Below are positions 6,142-15,188 of a stretch of DNA of 64,000 nt, in pieces. This stretch comes from an uncultured delta proteobacterium. GTDB taxonomy: Bacteria; Desulfobacterota; Syntrophia; Syntrophales; UBA8958. The notes beneath the pieces were generated by a model that saw nothing but the letters and a program-made list of their open reading frames with translations, did no database searches and was not told the DNA's origin. The DNA is taken from contig CAISJV010000088.1 of assembly GCA_903885795.1 (NCBI GenBank), positions 1 to 64,000 on the forward strand, given 5' to 3'. The position numbers were made by a program, and so were the translations under genes. How positions within the stretch are numbered: position 1 is the first letter of the stretch; each line of letters opens with the position of its first letter.

Positions 6142-6849
6142 ATGACACGGAAACTGAATAGCACTATCGGGTTAGTGATCTTGGGCCTATTGTTTCTGGC
6201 CGGTCCGGCGACTGCCGCGGATGAATCCATCCTGAAAACACAAAAGGACAAGATAAGCTACGGCATCGGAGTCAGTGTAGGGAAAAACTTCAAACAGCAG
6301 GGGATCGAGGAAATCGATCTGGACATGGTAGTAAAAGGTTTAAGGGATTCTTTCTCGGGGGGAAAGCTTCTTATGTCCGAAGATGAGCTTCGTGCAACCT
6401 TGAATGCCTATCAGGAGGACTGGAAGAAGAAGCAGGTGCAGGCCAGGAAGGTGGCGGGAGATCGCAACATAAAAGAGGGCGAGGCTTTTCTGGCCCAAAA
6501 CAAGAAGAAAAAAGATGTCGTGACTCTGCCGAGCGGACTGCAATACAGAATCATCAAAAAAGGTGACGGCAAAAAGCCTTCGGATACCGACACGGTAGAG
6601 TGCCAATATCGGGGCACCCTTATCAATGGGACCGAGTTTGACAGCTCTGCACGGGCCGGAAAGCCCTTGAGCTTCAAAGTTACCGGGGTCATCCCGGGCT
6701 GGACCGAGGCGCTGAAGCTCATGACGGTGGGTTCCAAATGGCAGCTCTACGTTCCCTCGCAGCTTGCCTATGGAGAGCGGGGAGCGGGAAATCAGATCGG
6801 GCCCAATGCAACGCTCATCTTCGATGTGGAACTTGTTGCCATTAAGTGA
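6142..6849 (+). CDS. FKBP-type peptidyl-prolyl isomerase (FkpA/Mip-like), exported
   Basis: A 235-residue protein that catalyses cis-trans proline isomerisation in folding envelope proteins. It has a signal peptide ending near ATAA (1-26), an FKBP N-terminal dimerisation domain (about 30-125: KISYGIGVSVGKNFKQQGIE, KAQ-rich helix) and a C-terminal FKBP domain (about 130-235) with YRGTLINGTEFDSS, VIPGWTEALKLMTVG and IPS-like VPSQLAYGERGAG. ATG 6142 is favoured by AAGGAGAG at 6131-6138; the frame extends 14 codons further up to 6100 but this only adds non-signal residues. It sits in front of the transglycosylase and secretion genes and may help fold exported proteins. Confidence 0.9.
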   Translation: MTRKLNSTIGLVILGLLFLAGPATAADESILKTQKDKISYGIGVSVGKNFKQQGIEEIDLDMVVKGLRDSFSGGKLLMSEDELRATLNAYQEDWKKKQVQARKVAGDRNIKEGEAFLAQNKKKKDVVTLPSGLQYRIIKKGDGKKPSDTDTVECQYRGTLINGTEFDSSARAGKPLSFKVTGVIPGWTEALKLMTVGSKWQLYVPSQLAYGERGAGNQIGPNATLIFDVELVAIK

Positions 6850-6900
6850 TCCGGCGCCGGTCGTCGGGAAGTCGGGAAAAGGAAGGGCGGGTATGCGCGT

Positions 6901-7536
6901 ATGATGATAAAAATGATCAGGCATATGCAGATCCCCGCCTTTTTCATGGGCCTATCGATGATGTTACTGCTTTTTCAGTCTTATGCCGTGGCTGATGTCT
7001 ATCAGTATGTTGACGATAAGCAGGTCATCCATCTGACCAATATACCCGCGGGGCCGAAGTTCAGGGTTTTGATTAAAGAGCTGCCTTTTAATGCCTACCC
7101 TATGCCTGATTCTGGTCCATTCTATGAGTTGATTGCCGGGACAGCAGATAAATATGGCGTGGATGGCAATCTTGTGAAGGCTGTCATCAAAGCCGAATCC
7201 AATTTTAATCATAAAGCGGTATCGAAGAAAGGGGCGAGAGGGCTCATGCAGCTTATGCCCAAGACGGCCATGAATCTTGGGGTGAGCGACTCTTTTCACC
7301 CCGGCGCCAATATTGACGGCGGCATACGTCATCTCTCCTACCTGATCAGCCTTTATAACGGCGACCTGCCGCTGGTCCTGGCCGCCTACAATGCCGGTGA
7401 GGCGGCTGTTGCCAAATATCACGGCATTCCGCCCTACACAGAGACCCGGAATTATGTACGTCAGGTTCTCGCCTTTTACGATCGGTACAAAAAAGCATCA
7501 AAGAACAAACCCCTGGTATCGGCATCCCTGAATTAA
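6901..7536 (+). CDS. lytic transglycosylase, SLT domain with DUF4124 N-terminus
   Basis: A 211-residue exported muramidase. Residues 1-31 are a signal peptide (FFMGLSMMLLLFQSYAVA); residues 32-50 (DVYQYVDDKQVIHLTNIP) match DUF4124; the SLT domain follows (about 75-200) with catalytic Glu99 in VIKAESNFN, GARGLMQLMPKTA and AAYNAGEAAV. It cuts peptidoglycan glycan strands to leave 1,6-anhydro ends. Its position directly before gspI suggests it opens the wall for assembly of the type II secretion system. The first ATG at 6901 is followed by others at 6904 and 6913; the exact start is uncertain. Confidence 0.88.
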   Translation: MMIKMIRHMQIPAFFMGLSMMLLLFQSYAVADVYQYVDDKQVIHLTNIPAGPKFRVLIKELPFNAYPMPDSGPFYELIAGTADKYGVDGNLVKAVIKAESNFNHKAVSKKGARGLMQLMPKTAMNLGVSDSFHPGANIDGGIRHLSYLISLYNGDLPLVLAAYNAGEAAVAKYHGIPPYTETRNYVRQVLAFYDRYKKASKNKPLVSASLN

Positions 7537-7550
7537 TCTCATTCTCTAGG

Positions 7551-7615
7551 TCATCCATTTCCTGATCTATAAATAAGAAATAAGGTTGCACGGATTACGT
7601 TTTCTCCCTATGGAA
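7551..7615 (+). repeat. 65-bp intergenic element, copy 1 (before gspI)
   Basis: Begins TCATCCATTTCCTGAT and ends with TTTCTCCCTATGGAA. It matches 14611-14675 at about 52 of 65 positions with no insertions or deletions, and also 20041-20105. It lies 72 bases before gspI, followed by ATGTAACAGTTAT and CATAAT. Function unknown; see findings. Confidence 0.8.
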
Positions 7616-7687
7616 CAATAAGCTGTGAAAATGTAACAGTTATTCCATAATCCGAGGTAAAATGTTCAACCGAAACGGTAATCCATC

Positions 7688-8116
7688 ATGAAGAGCGGAA
7701 CCCAGGCGGGAGCGGAGGGATTCACCCTTCTGGAGATCCTGGTGGCACTGGCCATCATGGCGATTGCCGTCACGCTGGTCCTGCAGCTTTTCTCCGTCAA
7801 TTTGAGGGCTGTATCCAAAGCCGGCGATATGACCTCGGCCGCCATCAGGGGAGAAGCCAGAATCAGAGAGATTCTGGCGGAGCCATTGCCGACGGAAACC
7901 TCCTGGAGTGAGGCATCGGAAGACGGCTATCGCATGGATGTCTCCATAACGGAAGTGCTGAAGGAGAGAACCGATAACCTGCCCGTCAAAATGATGGAAG
8001 CTATCCTTACGATCCATTGGGTTGAAGGGCAAAAGGAAAAAAGCCTCACCCTGAAGTCGCAGAAGATAGCCGATAAAATAGCGCCGGGTGTGAAAAATTC
8101 AACAGACCAGGGTTGA
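7688..8116 (+). CDS. gspI: type II secretion minor pseudopilin GspI
   Basis: A 142-residue protein with a short basic leader ending in Gly and the type IV prepilin motif FTLLEILVALAI followed by a hydrophobic helix. The prepilin peptidase cuts before the Phe and methylates it; the Glu at +5 is present. Minor pseudopilin GspI nucleates the tip of the pseudopilus with GspJ and GspK. It is first in the gspI-J-K-L-M-C run and is read as GspI from its place in the order and size. It follows the 65-bp element. Confidence 0.85.
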   Translation: MKSGTQAGAEGFTLLEILVALAIMAIAVTLVLQLFSVNLRAVSKAGDMTSAAIRGEARIREILAEPLPTETSWSEASEDGYRMDVSITEVLKERTDNLPVKMMEAILTIHWVEGQKEKSLTLKSQKIADKIAPGVKNSTDQG

Positions 8117-8205
8117 GAGGCAGACGGTTCTGCCTGCCTGCATGTTTGGTAATTATGAATAATAGCGATGATGTGGCTGCGATAAATAAGAGGAATCGGA
8201 GGCAA

Positions 8206-8829
8206 ATGCTTGCATCCTTCCGGGGCTATACGCTCCTGGAACTCCTCATCTCCATGAGCCTGCTGGTGCTGATCCTGGTCATTGCCATCGGGGCTATGAG
8301 GCTTGGTTCCCGGTCGGTGGCGGCGGGTGAGAAAAAGATGGATGCCCAGGAGAGGATCAGAACGGTCCTTTCCACGATGGACGCGCAGATCCAATCCCAT
8401 ATCCCCCTGACTTATCAGGAGGAAGGCAACAAGAAATACTATTTTCGGGGAGACAAAAAGAACCTGCGTTTTTCAACAAATTATTCCATCTGGAACGGTC
8501 GGAATGGATATGTCATTGTCACTTACAAGGTCGAAGGTGATCCTGACGGTCGGGAAGTTCTGTCTGCAAGTGAACAGGTGCCGGGGATTGAAGGCCTTCG
8601 TGAGACCCGCTTCATGGAAGCGTCCCTGATCTCTTTTGAATATTTTCTCAAGGATCCGTCCGAGGAACAGGGCAAGTGGGTGGAAATGCTGTCCGATGGG
8701 CTTGCCATTCCCGAAAAAATCAGGGTTCGCGTGACCCAGGGGACGAAGCAACTGTCTCTGGTCTACCCGGTTAGAGTCGGCGGGAAGATGATGGTGGTGG
8801 GGCAGAAAGTCAACTCTCGCAGCCAATGA
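8206..8829 (+). CDS. gspJ: type II secretion minor pseudopilin GspJ
   Basis: About 207 residues, with prepilin leader MLASFRG and cleavage before YTLLELLISMSLLVLILVIA. Tyr in place of the usual Phe/Met at +1 is tolerated in this family. I prefer ATG 8206 because GGAGG lies a few bases upstream and it leaves a seven-residue leader; earlier starts (8155, or 8113 overlapping gspI) would add an unlikely long leader. The protein is a component of the pseudopilus tip complex with GspI and GspK. Confidence 0.83.
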   Translation: MLASFRGYTLLELLISMSLLVLILVIAIGAMRLGSRSVAAGEKKMDAQERIRTVLSTMDAQIQSHIPLTYQEEGNKKYYFRGDKKNLRFSTNYSIWNGRNGYVIVTYKVEGDPDGREVLSASEQVPGIEGLRETRFMEASLISFEYFLKDPSEEQGKWVEMLSDGLAIPEKIRVRVTQGTKQLSLVYPVRVGGKMMVVGQKVNSRSQ

Positions 8830-8859
8830 GGGGAGTCGGCGCGTTTGTTCGGAGAAGTC

Positions 8860-9840
8860 ATGCTGATAAAAAATCCGCAGAGCGGCATCGCCCTTGTTGT
8901 TGTTTTATGGATATTGACGATCCTCATGGTGATGGTGTTCTCATTCTCTGTGATGACACGCGGCGAAACCTATGGACTTCTGGCCTTCAAAGAGGGCGTG
9001 GAGGGAAAATTATATGCTGAGGCCGGCATTAACAGAGGGATTATGGAGATCATTTACCGGTCGGTGAACCAAAATCAATCCGTCACACTCACGGGAAGAG
9101 AGCCGTGGCGGTTGGATGGGACACCCTATGTCATTCAGGGGGGAGATGGCGGCTATCAGGTGCGGATCATGAATGAAACAGGGAAGATATCTCTGAACAG
9201 TCTGACCGACAGTTCCGGCATTGTCTTGAAGAATCTTCTGATCAATCAGGGGGTAGCACCGGAAAATTCCGATATTATTGTTGATTCGATTCTGGATTGG
9301 AAGGATGGGGATGATTTGCATCGACTGAACGGCGCGGAAAGCGATTATTACATGTCCCTGCCGAAGCCCTACAAAGCCCGGGATGCCAACTTTGAGACCC
9401 TGGAGGAACTGATCCTCGTAAGGGGAATTACACCGGAGATTCTCTACGGGAAGGATCAGAAGAAAGGAATGATCAGCGCTTTGTCCATTCACAGCACGAC
9501 TAACCAGATCAGCATTAATGCGGCCCCGAAAGAGGTCCTGGCTGCCCTTCCCGGGATGAATGCCGCTATGGTGGATCGACTTATGGAATTAAGGGCGGTG
9601 ACGGAGATTCAGGGTTTGGAGGATATCAAGGAGATCATCGGTGACAGTTACCCTCTGATGGCGCCTTATATCACTTTTACCTCGGCCTCGGGGACCGGAC
9701 CGCCTGTCTACAGTATAGAAGCTACCGGCTACAAAGGTAACCGTAAAACCGGTTACGCTATTGCGGCAACGGTTACCTTTGATGGTCCCCATCAATATCA
9801 TTACCTTTACTACAAAAGCCCGGCGGACATCACACCATGA
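8860..9840 (+). CDS. gspK: type II secretion minor pseudopilin GspK
   Basis: A 326-residue protein, large for a pseudopilin as is normal for GspK. The leader MLIKNPQSG is followed by the hydrophobic segment IALVVVLWILTILMVMVFSF; IALV...LW is the GspK version of the prepilin motif, which lacks the Glu at +5. The large globular part carries the family motifs INRG, DSILDWKDGDD and a helix-hairpin-helix-like NAAPKEVLAALPGM. GGAGAAG at 8852-8858 supports ATG 8860. It caps the pseudopilus. Its stop overlaps the start of gspL by ATGA. Confidence 0.85.
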   Translation: MLIKNPQSGIALVVVLWILTILMVMVFSFSVMTRGETYGLLAFKEGVEGKLYAEAGINRGIMEIIYRSVNQNQSVTLTGREPWRLDGTPYVIQGGDGGYQVRIMNETGKISLNSLTDSSGIVLKNLLINQGVAPENSDIIVDSILDWKDGDDLHRLNGAESDYYMSLPKPYKARDANFETLEELILVRGITPEILYGKDQKKGMISALSIHSTTNQISINAAPKEVLAALPGMNAAMVDRLMELRAVTEIQGLEDIKEIIGDSYPLMAPYITFTSASGTGPPVYSIEATGYKGNRKTGYAIAATVTFDGPHQYHYLYYKSPADITP

Positions 9841-11375
9841 CGACAGGGGAAATCATCAGCAGAATGAAACCTCTAGCTTTGGAAAAGGCGGCCCTGGCAG
9901 CCCGACTGGGCCGGCGCCTGTGGAGCATGCTCTCTTTCAGTCTTGCCGATAATCGCATTGCCCCCGGACGGTCTATGTCTGTGGTGCTGGAGACCGGACG
10001 TATCTCTGTTGTTTACGCCTCCCGGTTTTTGTCCCGCGTGAAAGTCAGGGGAATTCGTTGCTATTCTTTTGAGGAGGGAAAGGTCCCGACGCCTGAAAAC
10101 CTTGCCTCTGCGGTCGTTTTGGCGATAAATGATTTCAAGGTTCCCCGCACACGGGTCACCCTTGTCATTCCCAAGGCCTGGGTCATTATGAAGACGGCCG
10201 AGTTTCCCCTCACGGTCAGGGACACCCTTTCCGCTGTCATTTCTTATGAACTGGACCGGTTGACGCCGCTTAGCGCGGAGAGGGCTTTCTATGATTTCCG
10301 GATCATCGGGGAAGACAAAAGTCGTCTGAAGATTATGCTTGCCGCGATGAACACTGATGTCCTGCAACCTTATCTGACGGCTCTCAAAGAAAGAGAAATC
10401 CGGATCAGGATGATTACCGTAAGCACTTCTGCCTTCGGTAACCTTGCCCATTATGTTCATCGGAGCGGAAGCGCCATTTTTATTGTCATCCATGCAGACG
10501 GATACGAGGGTGGGCTCGTTCGCGATGGCCGACTGCAAATAGCCCTGGCAGAAAATTTCGTATCCGGGGATGAACAATCAAGAGAACGCATGATTGCCGA
10601 GGCAATCAATCCCCTCATCGACATGATAAAGAAAGAAGGTCAATCTCCCCTCGTCATAGTCGAACATCCCCTGTCCGAGCAATGGTGTTCCCGCCTTCGG
10701 GATTTTATCCATGCGCCGGTCCGGTTTGTCAGGGAGATGGATCTCGGGGTGCAGTGCTTAAACAATGTGAATCCGAAGGAAGTCCCCTGCATGGCCCTGG
10801 GGGGCGCTCTGGAAAGCCTCTGGCAAGGGGCGTCGAGAATGAACCTTCTCGATAAGGGTACTCATGAATCTTCGCGAACCCCGCTGGCGCTGTCAATCAG
10901 CATCGTGTCAATCCTTGTCGTCCTGGTACTGTTCTGGATGCTGTTTCCTCTTCAGATCGAAGAGCAGCGGCTTGAAGCCATCAATCGGGAAATATCGACC
11001 CGCAAAAATGAAGTCAAAAAGGTCGAAGCGTTGAAAAAGGATATGGAGAATGTGGAGAAAGAAATATTGACCATCAGGACATTCAAGACATCCCGGCCCA
11101 CGGTGCTGATCCTGCTTAAAGAAATTACCCGGATTCTGCCGAAGAATGCCTGGCTTTCGAGGGTGCGGATTGCGGAGTCCATTGTCGAGATTGAAGGTTA
11201 TGCCGCCTCGGCAACGGAACTGCTGCCAAAACTGGAGGCTTCCGAGTATTTTAAAAAAGTTGACTTTGCCTCGCCCACAATAAGGGATAGCCGCATGAAA
11301 GCAGATCGTTTCACTATAAAAATGGAAATTGAAGGTTTACCGGAGGAAAAGGCGGGCAATGGGAAACAAAAATAG
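9837..11375 (+). CDS. gspL: type II secretion inner-membrane protein GspL (PilM-PilN-like)
   Basis: A 512-residue protein. The N-terminal cytoplasmic half has an actin/PilM-like fold (VVLETGRISVVYASRF, PKAWVIMKTAEFPL, ALGGALESLW), then one membrane helix (about 347-370, LALSISIVSILVVLVLFWML), a coiled coil (EEQRLEAINREISTRKNEVKKVEALKKDMENVEKE) and a PilN/ferredoxin-like periplasmic domain (LKEITRILPKNAWLSRVRI...). GspL recruits the GspE ATPase to the membrane and pairs with GspM. No gspE is present in the window. Start ATG 9837 is coupled to gspK. Confidence 0.82.
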   Translation: MTTGEIISRMKPLALEKAALAARLGRRLWSMLSFSLADNRIAPGRSMSVVLETGRISVVYASRFLSRVKVRGIRCYSFEEGKVPTPENLASAVVLAINDFKVPRTRVTLVIPKAWVIMKTAEFPLTVRDTLSAVISYELDRLTPLSAERAFYDFRIIGEDKSRLKIMLAAMNTDVLQPYLTALKEREIRIRMITVSTSAFGNLAHYVHRSGSAIFIVIHADGYEGGLVRDGRLQIALAENFVSGDEQSRERMIAEAINPLIDMIKKEGQSPLVIVEHPLSEQWCSRLRDFIHAPVRFVREMDLGVQCLNNVNPKEVPCMALGGALESLWQGASRMNLLDKGTHESSRTPLALSISIVSILVVLVLFWMLFPLQIEEQRLEAINREISTRKNEVKKVEALKKDMENVEKEILTIRTFKTSRPTVLILLKEITRILPKNAWLSRVRIAESIVEIEGYAASATELLPKLEASEYFKKVDFASPTIRDSRMKADRFTIKMEIEGLPEEKAGNGKQK

Positions 11376-11913
11376 AATGCTCTTTATTGCTGTTCCTGTC
11401 ATGCTGGTCCTTTTCGGTGTAACCGTGTACGAGTACGGTTATCTCAGGGTTCAGTCGGAGATAAACGATATGGAGGACGCGGTGTCCACCAAGGCGAAGA
11501 TCTTGGCTAAATATAAGGCCCTGATTGCCCAGAAACCCCGAATTGAGGAAGGCTTGGTGGCTTTGACGGAGGCCAGGAAGAAGGAAAGCTCAAAAACAAT
11601 TGAAGGTCAGACTCCCTCCATCGCTGCCGCCAGTCTCCAGGATATGGTCAAAGGCATGGTCACCGCCAGAGGAGGGAGCATTGTCAGCGAACGTGCGGAA
11701 AAACCGGAAGGGTCCGGGAAATTCAGAATCATTACCGTGACCATCGATGCCCTCCTGCCTGACACAAGGGCACTGGCCGATACCATGTATGCGATTGAGA
11801 CCCAGAGTCCCTATCTTGTTATCCGGGAACTGGATACGAGAATCAGAGTTTTCAAAGACCCGAGGGATTTGACGGTCAAGTTGAAGGTTTCGGGATTGAT
11901 GGAAGGCAGATAA
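11359..11913 (+). CDS. gspM: type II secretion inner-membrane protein GspM-like
   Basis: A 184-residue bitopic protein: one N-terminal membrane helix (MLFIAVPVMLVLFGVTVYEYGYL), a coiled-coil segment and a periplasmic ferredoxin-like domain (LQDMVKGMVTARGGSIVSERAE...). This is the build of GspM/PilO. ATG 11359 is taken over the longer frame from 11329 because GGAAAAGGCGGG precedes it and because it puts the membrane helix near the N-terminus; the gene then overlaps gspL by 17 bases. It should form the GspL-GspM platform. The identification rests mostly on context and topology. Confidence 0.72.
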   Translation: MGNKNRMLFIAVPVMLVLFGVTVYEYGYLRVQSEINDMEDAVSTKAKILAKYKALIAQKPRIEEGLVALTEARKKESSKTIEGQTPSIAAASLQDMVKGMVTARGGSIVSERAEKPEGSGKFRIITVTIDALLPDTRALADTMYAIETQSPYLVIRELDTRIRVFKDPRDLTVKLKVSGLMEGR

Positions 11914-11914
11914 A

Positions 11915-12778
11915 ATGATCCGCATGAAATATATCCTTCAAAACATGAACGTGCTAAATGGACTTCTGGCCATTGTTGCTGCAGCGATGGTCTATTTCAT
12001 TGTAATCCCTTTCCTCAATCCGGATATTCGGTTTTCCCTTCCGGCAGTAAAGGAGAAGATAGACGAATCATCTAAAATATCGGTATTACCTCAAAATACC
12101 TCTCAAGCCGACTATGCCGTGATTGGCGATCAGAATCTTTTTCACCCAGAGAGGATAGTTCCACCGGAAAAAAAAGAGGAAAAGGCTATTCCAAGACCGG
12201 ATGTGATTCTATATGGAACCTTGATTACGGACCAACTGAGTATCGCTTTTGTCGAAGACAGAAAAGCGCCCAAGACAACACCGGGTAGAGGTAAGAGGCA
12301 AATTGCGCTTCACAAGGGGGATCAGTTGAGCGGATACATTCTCCGGGACATTGAAGCGAACCGCATCGTTCTTGCCAAAGGCGAAGAGAGAATCGTCGTA
12401 GTCATTGAAGACGGAGAAAAAAGAAAAGCTTCTGAAACACTTATCTCGCCTGTCACTGCCGGAATGGCGACTGGCGGTGCTTATCCGGCAACAACGCCGC
12501 CAACTAAAGCGGGAATGACGCCAGGCACCCCCCTGTCGACAACATCCCCGGCTAAAGCGGGAATGATGTCAGGCAGGGCTCAGCCGACTTCATCTGCCCA
12601 ATCTTCGGCTTTGCAATCACCTGGTCAGAAGGCCGCTCAAGCAGCGCCATCAAACACGATAGCATCACCCGGACTGCCGGATGAACTTGATAGTTCCGTT
12701 CCACGGCAGTCTTCCCGGCGTACCAAACTCTTAGAAGTGCAAAAGATGAAAGCGGAGCGGCAAAATGCTGCTCCATAA
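11915..12778 (+). CDS. gspC: type II secretion GspC-like protein with repeat tail
   Basis: A 287-residue protein with an N-terminal membrane helix (LLAIVAAAMVYFIVIPFL), then a domain like the homology region of GspC (YAVIGDQNLFHPERIV, DVILYGTLITDQLSIAFVED, IALHKGDQLSGYILRDIEANRIVLAKGEERIVVVIEDG). That domain contacts the N0 domain of the secretin GspD. After about residue 178 the protein becomes a low-complexity Pro/Thr/Ser/Ala tail with three degenerate 16-17-residue repeats (AGM..G...P.T..P.K), replacing the PDZ or coiled coil seen in other GspC. It closes this run of gsp genes. GspC is the likeliest assignment; PilP-like is an alternative. Confidence 0.68.
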   Translation: MIRMKYILQNMNVLNGLLAIVAAAMVYFIVIPFLNPDIRFSLPAVKEKIDESSKISVLPQNTSQADYAVIGDQNLFHPERIVPPEKKEEKAIPRPDVILYGTLITDQLSIAFVEDRKAPKTTPGRGKRQIALHKGDQLSGYILRDIEANRIVLAKGEERIVVVIEDGEKRKASETLISPVTAGMATGGAYPATTPPTKAGMTPGTPLSTTSPAKAGMMSGRAQPTSSAQSSALQSPGQKAAQAAPSNTIASPGLPDELDSSVPRQSSRRTKLLEVQKMKAERQNAAP

Positions 12779-12936
12779 AGATCAACAGGATATACGGAGC
12801 GCAATCTATTTAACTTGTCCTTTAAAGGCATGATGTCAAACGATATTTCCCCCTTGTGTTCCTCATAAATTAAAGACTAATTTTCTTTACATCACTGAGC
12901 AAAAAATATATCCTCGGCTAAGTTAGGGTCTTATTT

Positions 12937-14604
12937 ATGTCCATTCATGACAAGTCTGATAGTAAAAATCCCATTATTGGCATTGGATCATCACCCGGCG
13001 GTATGCAGAGCGAGGAAAAGCTGGCAGAGGTCAGATACAAGGCAATTGTCAATTCGGCGATAGATGGGTTCTGGTTTGCCGACTGTGAGGGCAATTTACG
13101 CGATGTGAACGATGCCTATTGTGCTATGACCGGCTTTACTCGGGAAGAATTACTGCAGATGACCATCAGCGATGTGGATGCCACGGAAACGCCAGCTGAG
13201 ACTGCAAGGAAAATAAGGCATTTGATGGATGTCGGTTACAGCCGTTTTGAAACCCGTCATCGATGCAAAGATGGCCATATTGTGGATATAGAGGTCAGTG
13301 CAATTTATGCGGATATCGAAGGCGGCAGCCTGTTTGCCCATCTTCGCGATATTTCCCGGCGTATAAAAAGAGAGAAGGAAATTAAACGCAACGAAGAACG
13401 GCTGGAGAGCCTTTTGGAAATATCCCAGCATAAGCACTCTTCCCTTCATGATCTGTTGGATTTTACCCTGAATGAGGCGATTGTCCTGACGGAAAGCAAA
13501 CTGGGTTACATCTATTTCTACGATGATAAAACGCAGGAATTTCAACTCAATACATGGTCCAGGGATGTGATGGCCGAGTGTAAGATTGTTGAAAAAAATA
13601 CGGTTTATCAGCTTGAAAAAACAGGTATATGGGGCGAAGCCGTCCGGCAGGGAAAACCTGTCATGGTCAATGATTTTGAGGCGCCCCATCCGCTTAAGAA
13701 AGGATACCCCGAAGGTCATGCCGTTCTACACAAATATTTGACTGTTCCCGTTTTCAGCGATGATCGTATTGTGGCTGTTGCTGGCGTCGCGAATAAAATT
13801 ACCGACTATGACGAAGCGGACGTGCGTCAGCTGACGCTTCTCATGAATTCAGCCTGGAAGATCGTGGAATGGAAAAGAGCCGACAGGGAGCTGCGGGAGA
13901 GGACCGCGCAACTTGAAGCCGCCAACAAGGAACTGGAAAGTTTCAGCTACTCTGTCTCCCATGATCTTCGCGTCCCTCTGCGTGCCATAGACGGGTATTC
14001 ACGCATGATTCTCAAAAAGCAGGGGGATCAGTTTGATGAAGATACAAAGGTTAAATTTGAGGTCATCAGAAACAGCACCCGGGTGATGGGTCAGCTCATA
14101 GATGATCTCCTGGCTTTGTCCCGGATGGGCAAGCAGGAGATGACCATGCGAAAACTGGATATGGGTTATCTTTTCAAGGATGTCTGGGATGAATTGAAAC
14201 TCGCTAACACCGACCGGAGCATGACCCTGACTATCGGCAGGATGCCTCCCGTCCAGGGAGATAAGAGGCTCATGAAACAAGTTGTCATCAATCTTCTTTC
14301 CAATGCCGTTAAGTTCACGAAACATCTTGATGATACCCGGATTGAAGCGGGGGCTTTTGGCGGTGACAACGAGATTGTGTTTTATGTAAGAGATAATGGC
14401 GCCGGCTTTGATATGCAATACGAGGATAAGTTGTTCGCCGTTTTTCAGCGCCTTCACAGAAACGAAGAGTATGAGGGAACGGGTGTAGGTTTGGCGATTG
14501 TCCAGCGCATCATCCACAGGCATGGCGGCAGGGTATGGGCGGAAGGTAAGATCGACGGGGGCGCGTGTTTTTATTTTACACTGCATAAATTATTACAAAC
14601 TTAA
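12937..14604 (+). CDS. PAS-GAF sensor histidine kinase
   Basis: A 555-residue soluble kinase. A PAS domain (about 30-150: IVNSAIDGFWFADCEGNLRDVN...YCAMTGFTREELL) is followed by a GAF-type domain (about 165-315: LLDFTLNEAIVLTESKLGYIYFYD), a HisKA domain with His342 in SYSVSHDLRVPLRA and an ATPase domain (about 390-550; NLLSNAVKFT, DNGAGFDM, GTGVGLAIVQRII). No membrane segment is seen, so it likely senses a cytoplasmic signal. No response regulator is adjacent on the same transcript. It separates gspC from gspG, so it may set the output of the secretion genes; that link is inferred. Confidence 0.87.
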   Translation: MSIHDKSDSKNPIIGIGSSPGGMQSEEKLAEVRYKAIVNSAIDGFWFADCEGNLRDVNDAYCAMTGFTREELLQMTISDVDATETPAETARKIRHLMDVGYSRFETRHRCKDGHIVDIEVSAIYADIEGGSLFAHLRDISRRIKREKEIKRNEERLESLLEISQHKHSSLHDLLDFTLNEAIVLTESKLGYIYFYDDKTQEFQLNTWSRDVMAECKIVEKNTVYQLEKTGIWGEAVRQGKPVMVNDFEAPHPLKKGYPEGHAVLHKYLTVPVFSDDRIVAVAGVANKITDYDEADVRQLTLLMNSAWKIVEWKRADRELRERTAQLEAANKELESFSYSVSHDLRVPLRAIDGYSRMILKKQGDQFDEDTKVKFEVIRNSTRVMGQLIDDLLALSRMGKQEMTMRKLDMGYLFKDVWDELKLANTDRSMTLTIGRMPPVQGDKRLMKQVVINLLSNAVKFTKHLDDTRIEAGAFGGDNEIVFYVRDNGAGFDMQYEDKLFAVFQRLHRNEEYEGTGVGLAIVQRIIHRHGGRVWAEGKIDGGACFYFTLHKLLQT

Positions 14605-14610
14605 CACCCC

Positions 14611-14675
14611 TCATCCATTTCCTGATCGGCAAATAAGATATTAGGCTATTAGGATCAGGTTTTCACCCTATGGAA
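14611..14675 (+). repeat. 65-bp intergenic element, copy 2 (before gspG)
   Basis: TCATCCATTTCCTGAT...TTTCACCCTATGGAA. Best match to copy 1 (about 80% identity, no gaps). It is followed by ATGTCACAGTCAT and a perfect TATAAT at 14704-14709, with no good -35, which fits a promoter that needs an activator. Confidence 0.8.
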
Positions 14676-14748
14676 AGACAACCGGAATCATGTCACAGTC
14701 ATCTATAATTATAATAGTCACTATGATAACGTGAGAGGAGTGGTATTC

Positions 14749-15180
14749 TTGATTCGGAAACATATTCATTTGCAAACCGGTCAGAAGGGTTTTACGCTTG
14801 TGGAGATGCTTGTCGTCATGGTGATTCTTGCCCTGATTGCCGCCCTCGTGGGGCCGCGGCTGTTCCCGAAGCTGGGGAAAGGCAAACAATCGGCGGCAAA
14901 AGCGCAGATAGAGCTTCTGGGGCAGGCACTGGATCACTTTCGTCTTGACGTCGGGCGCCTTCCGACTAGCCAGGAAGGATTGAATGTCCTCATGGTTAAT
15001 CCAGGCATCGAAAAATGGGATGGACCCTATCTGAAGAAGGAGATGCCCAATGATCCGTGGGGGAAAGCCTATCATTACCAGTCACCCGGAACACACGGGG
15101 AATATGATCTCTTTTCCTATGGGAGGGATGGCGCCGCCGGTGGAGAAGGGGAGGACCAGGACATCGTGAGCTGGAAATGA
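14749..15180 (+). CDS. gspG: type II secretion major pseudopilin GspG
   Basis: About 143 residues. Leader MIRKHIHLQTGQKG is cut before FTLVEMLVVMVILALIAALVGP, and the C-terminal part shows the GspG signature (RLDVGRLPTSQEGL, GPYLKKEMPNDPWGKAYHY, DLFSYGRDGAAGGEGEDQDI), including the acidic calcium-site loop. It polymerises into the pseudopilus shaft that pushes substrate through GspD. AGGAG at 14736-14740 favours the TTG start at 14749; GTG 14731 is also open. It has its own copy of the 65-bp element and is followed 8 bases later by gspD. Confidence 0.9.
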   Translation: MIRKHIHLQTGQKGFTLVEMLVVMVILALIAALVGPRLFPKLGKGKQSAAKAQIELLGQALDHFRLDVGRLPTSQEGLNVLMVNPGIEKWDGPYLKKEMPNDPWGKAYHYQSPGTHGEYDLFSYGRDGAAGGEGEDQDIVSWK

Positions 15181-15188
15181 TATAATTC

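Noticed and set aside
7551-7615. 65-bp element as a cyclic-di-GMP riboswitch
   Set aside because: None of the conserved bases of the known cyclic-di-GMP aptamers are present; the spacing is also too short.
12455-12602. Tandem repeats as a CRISPR array
   Set aside because: They lie in frame inside a coding sequence, are degenerate, and have no spacers of uniform length.
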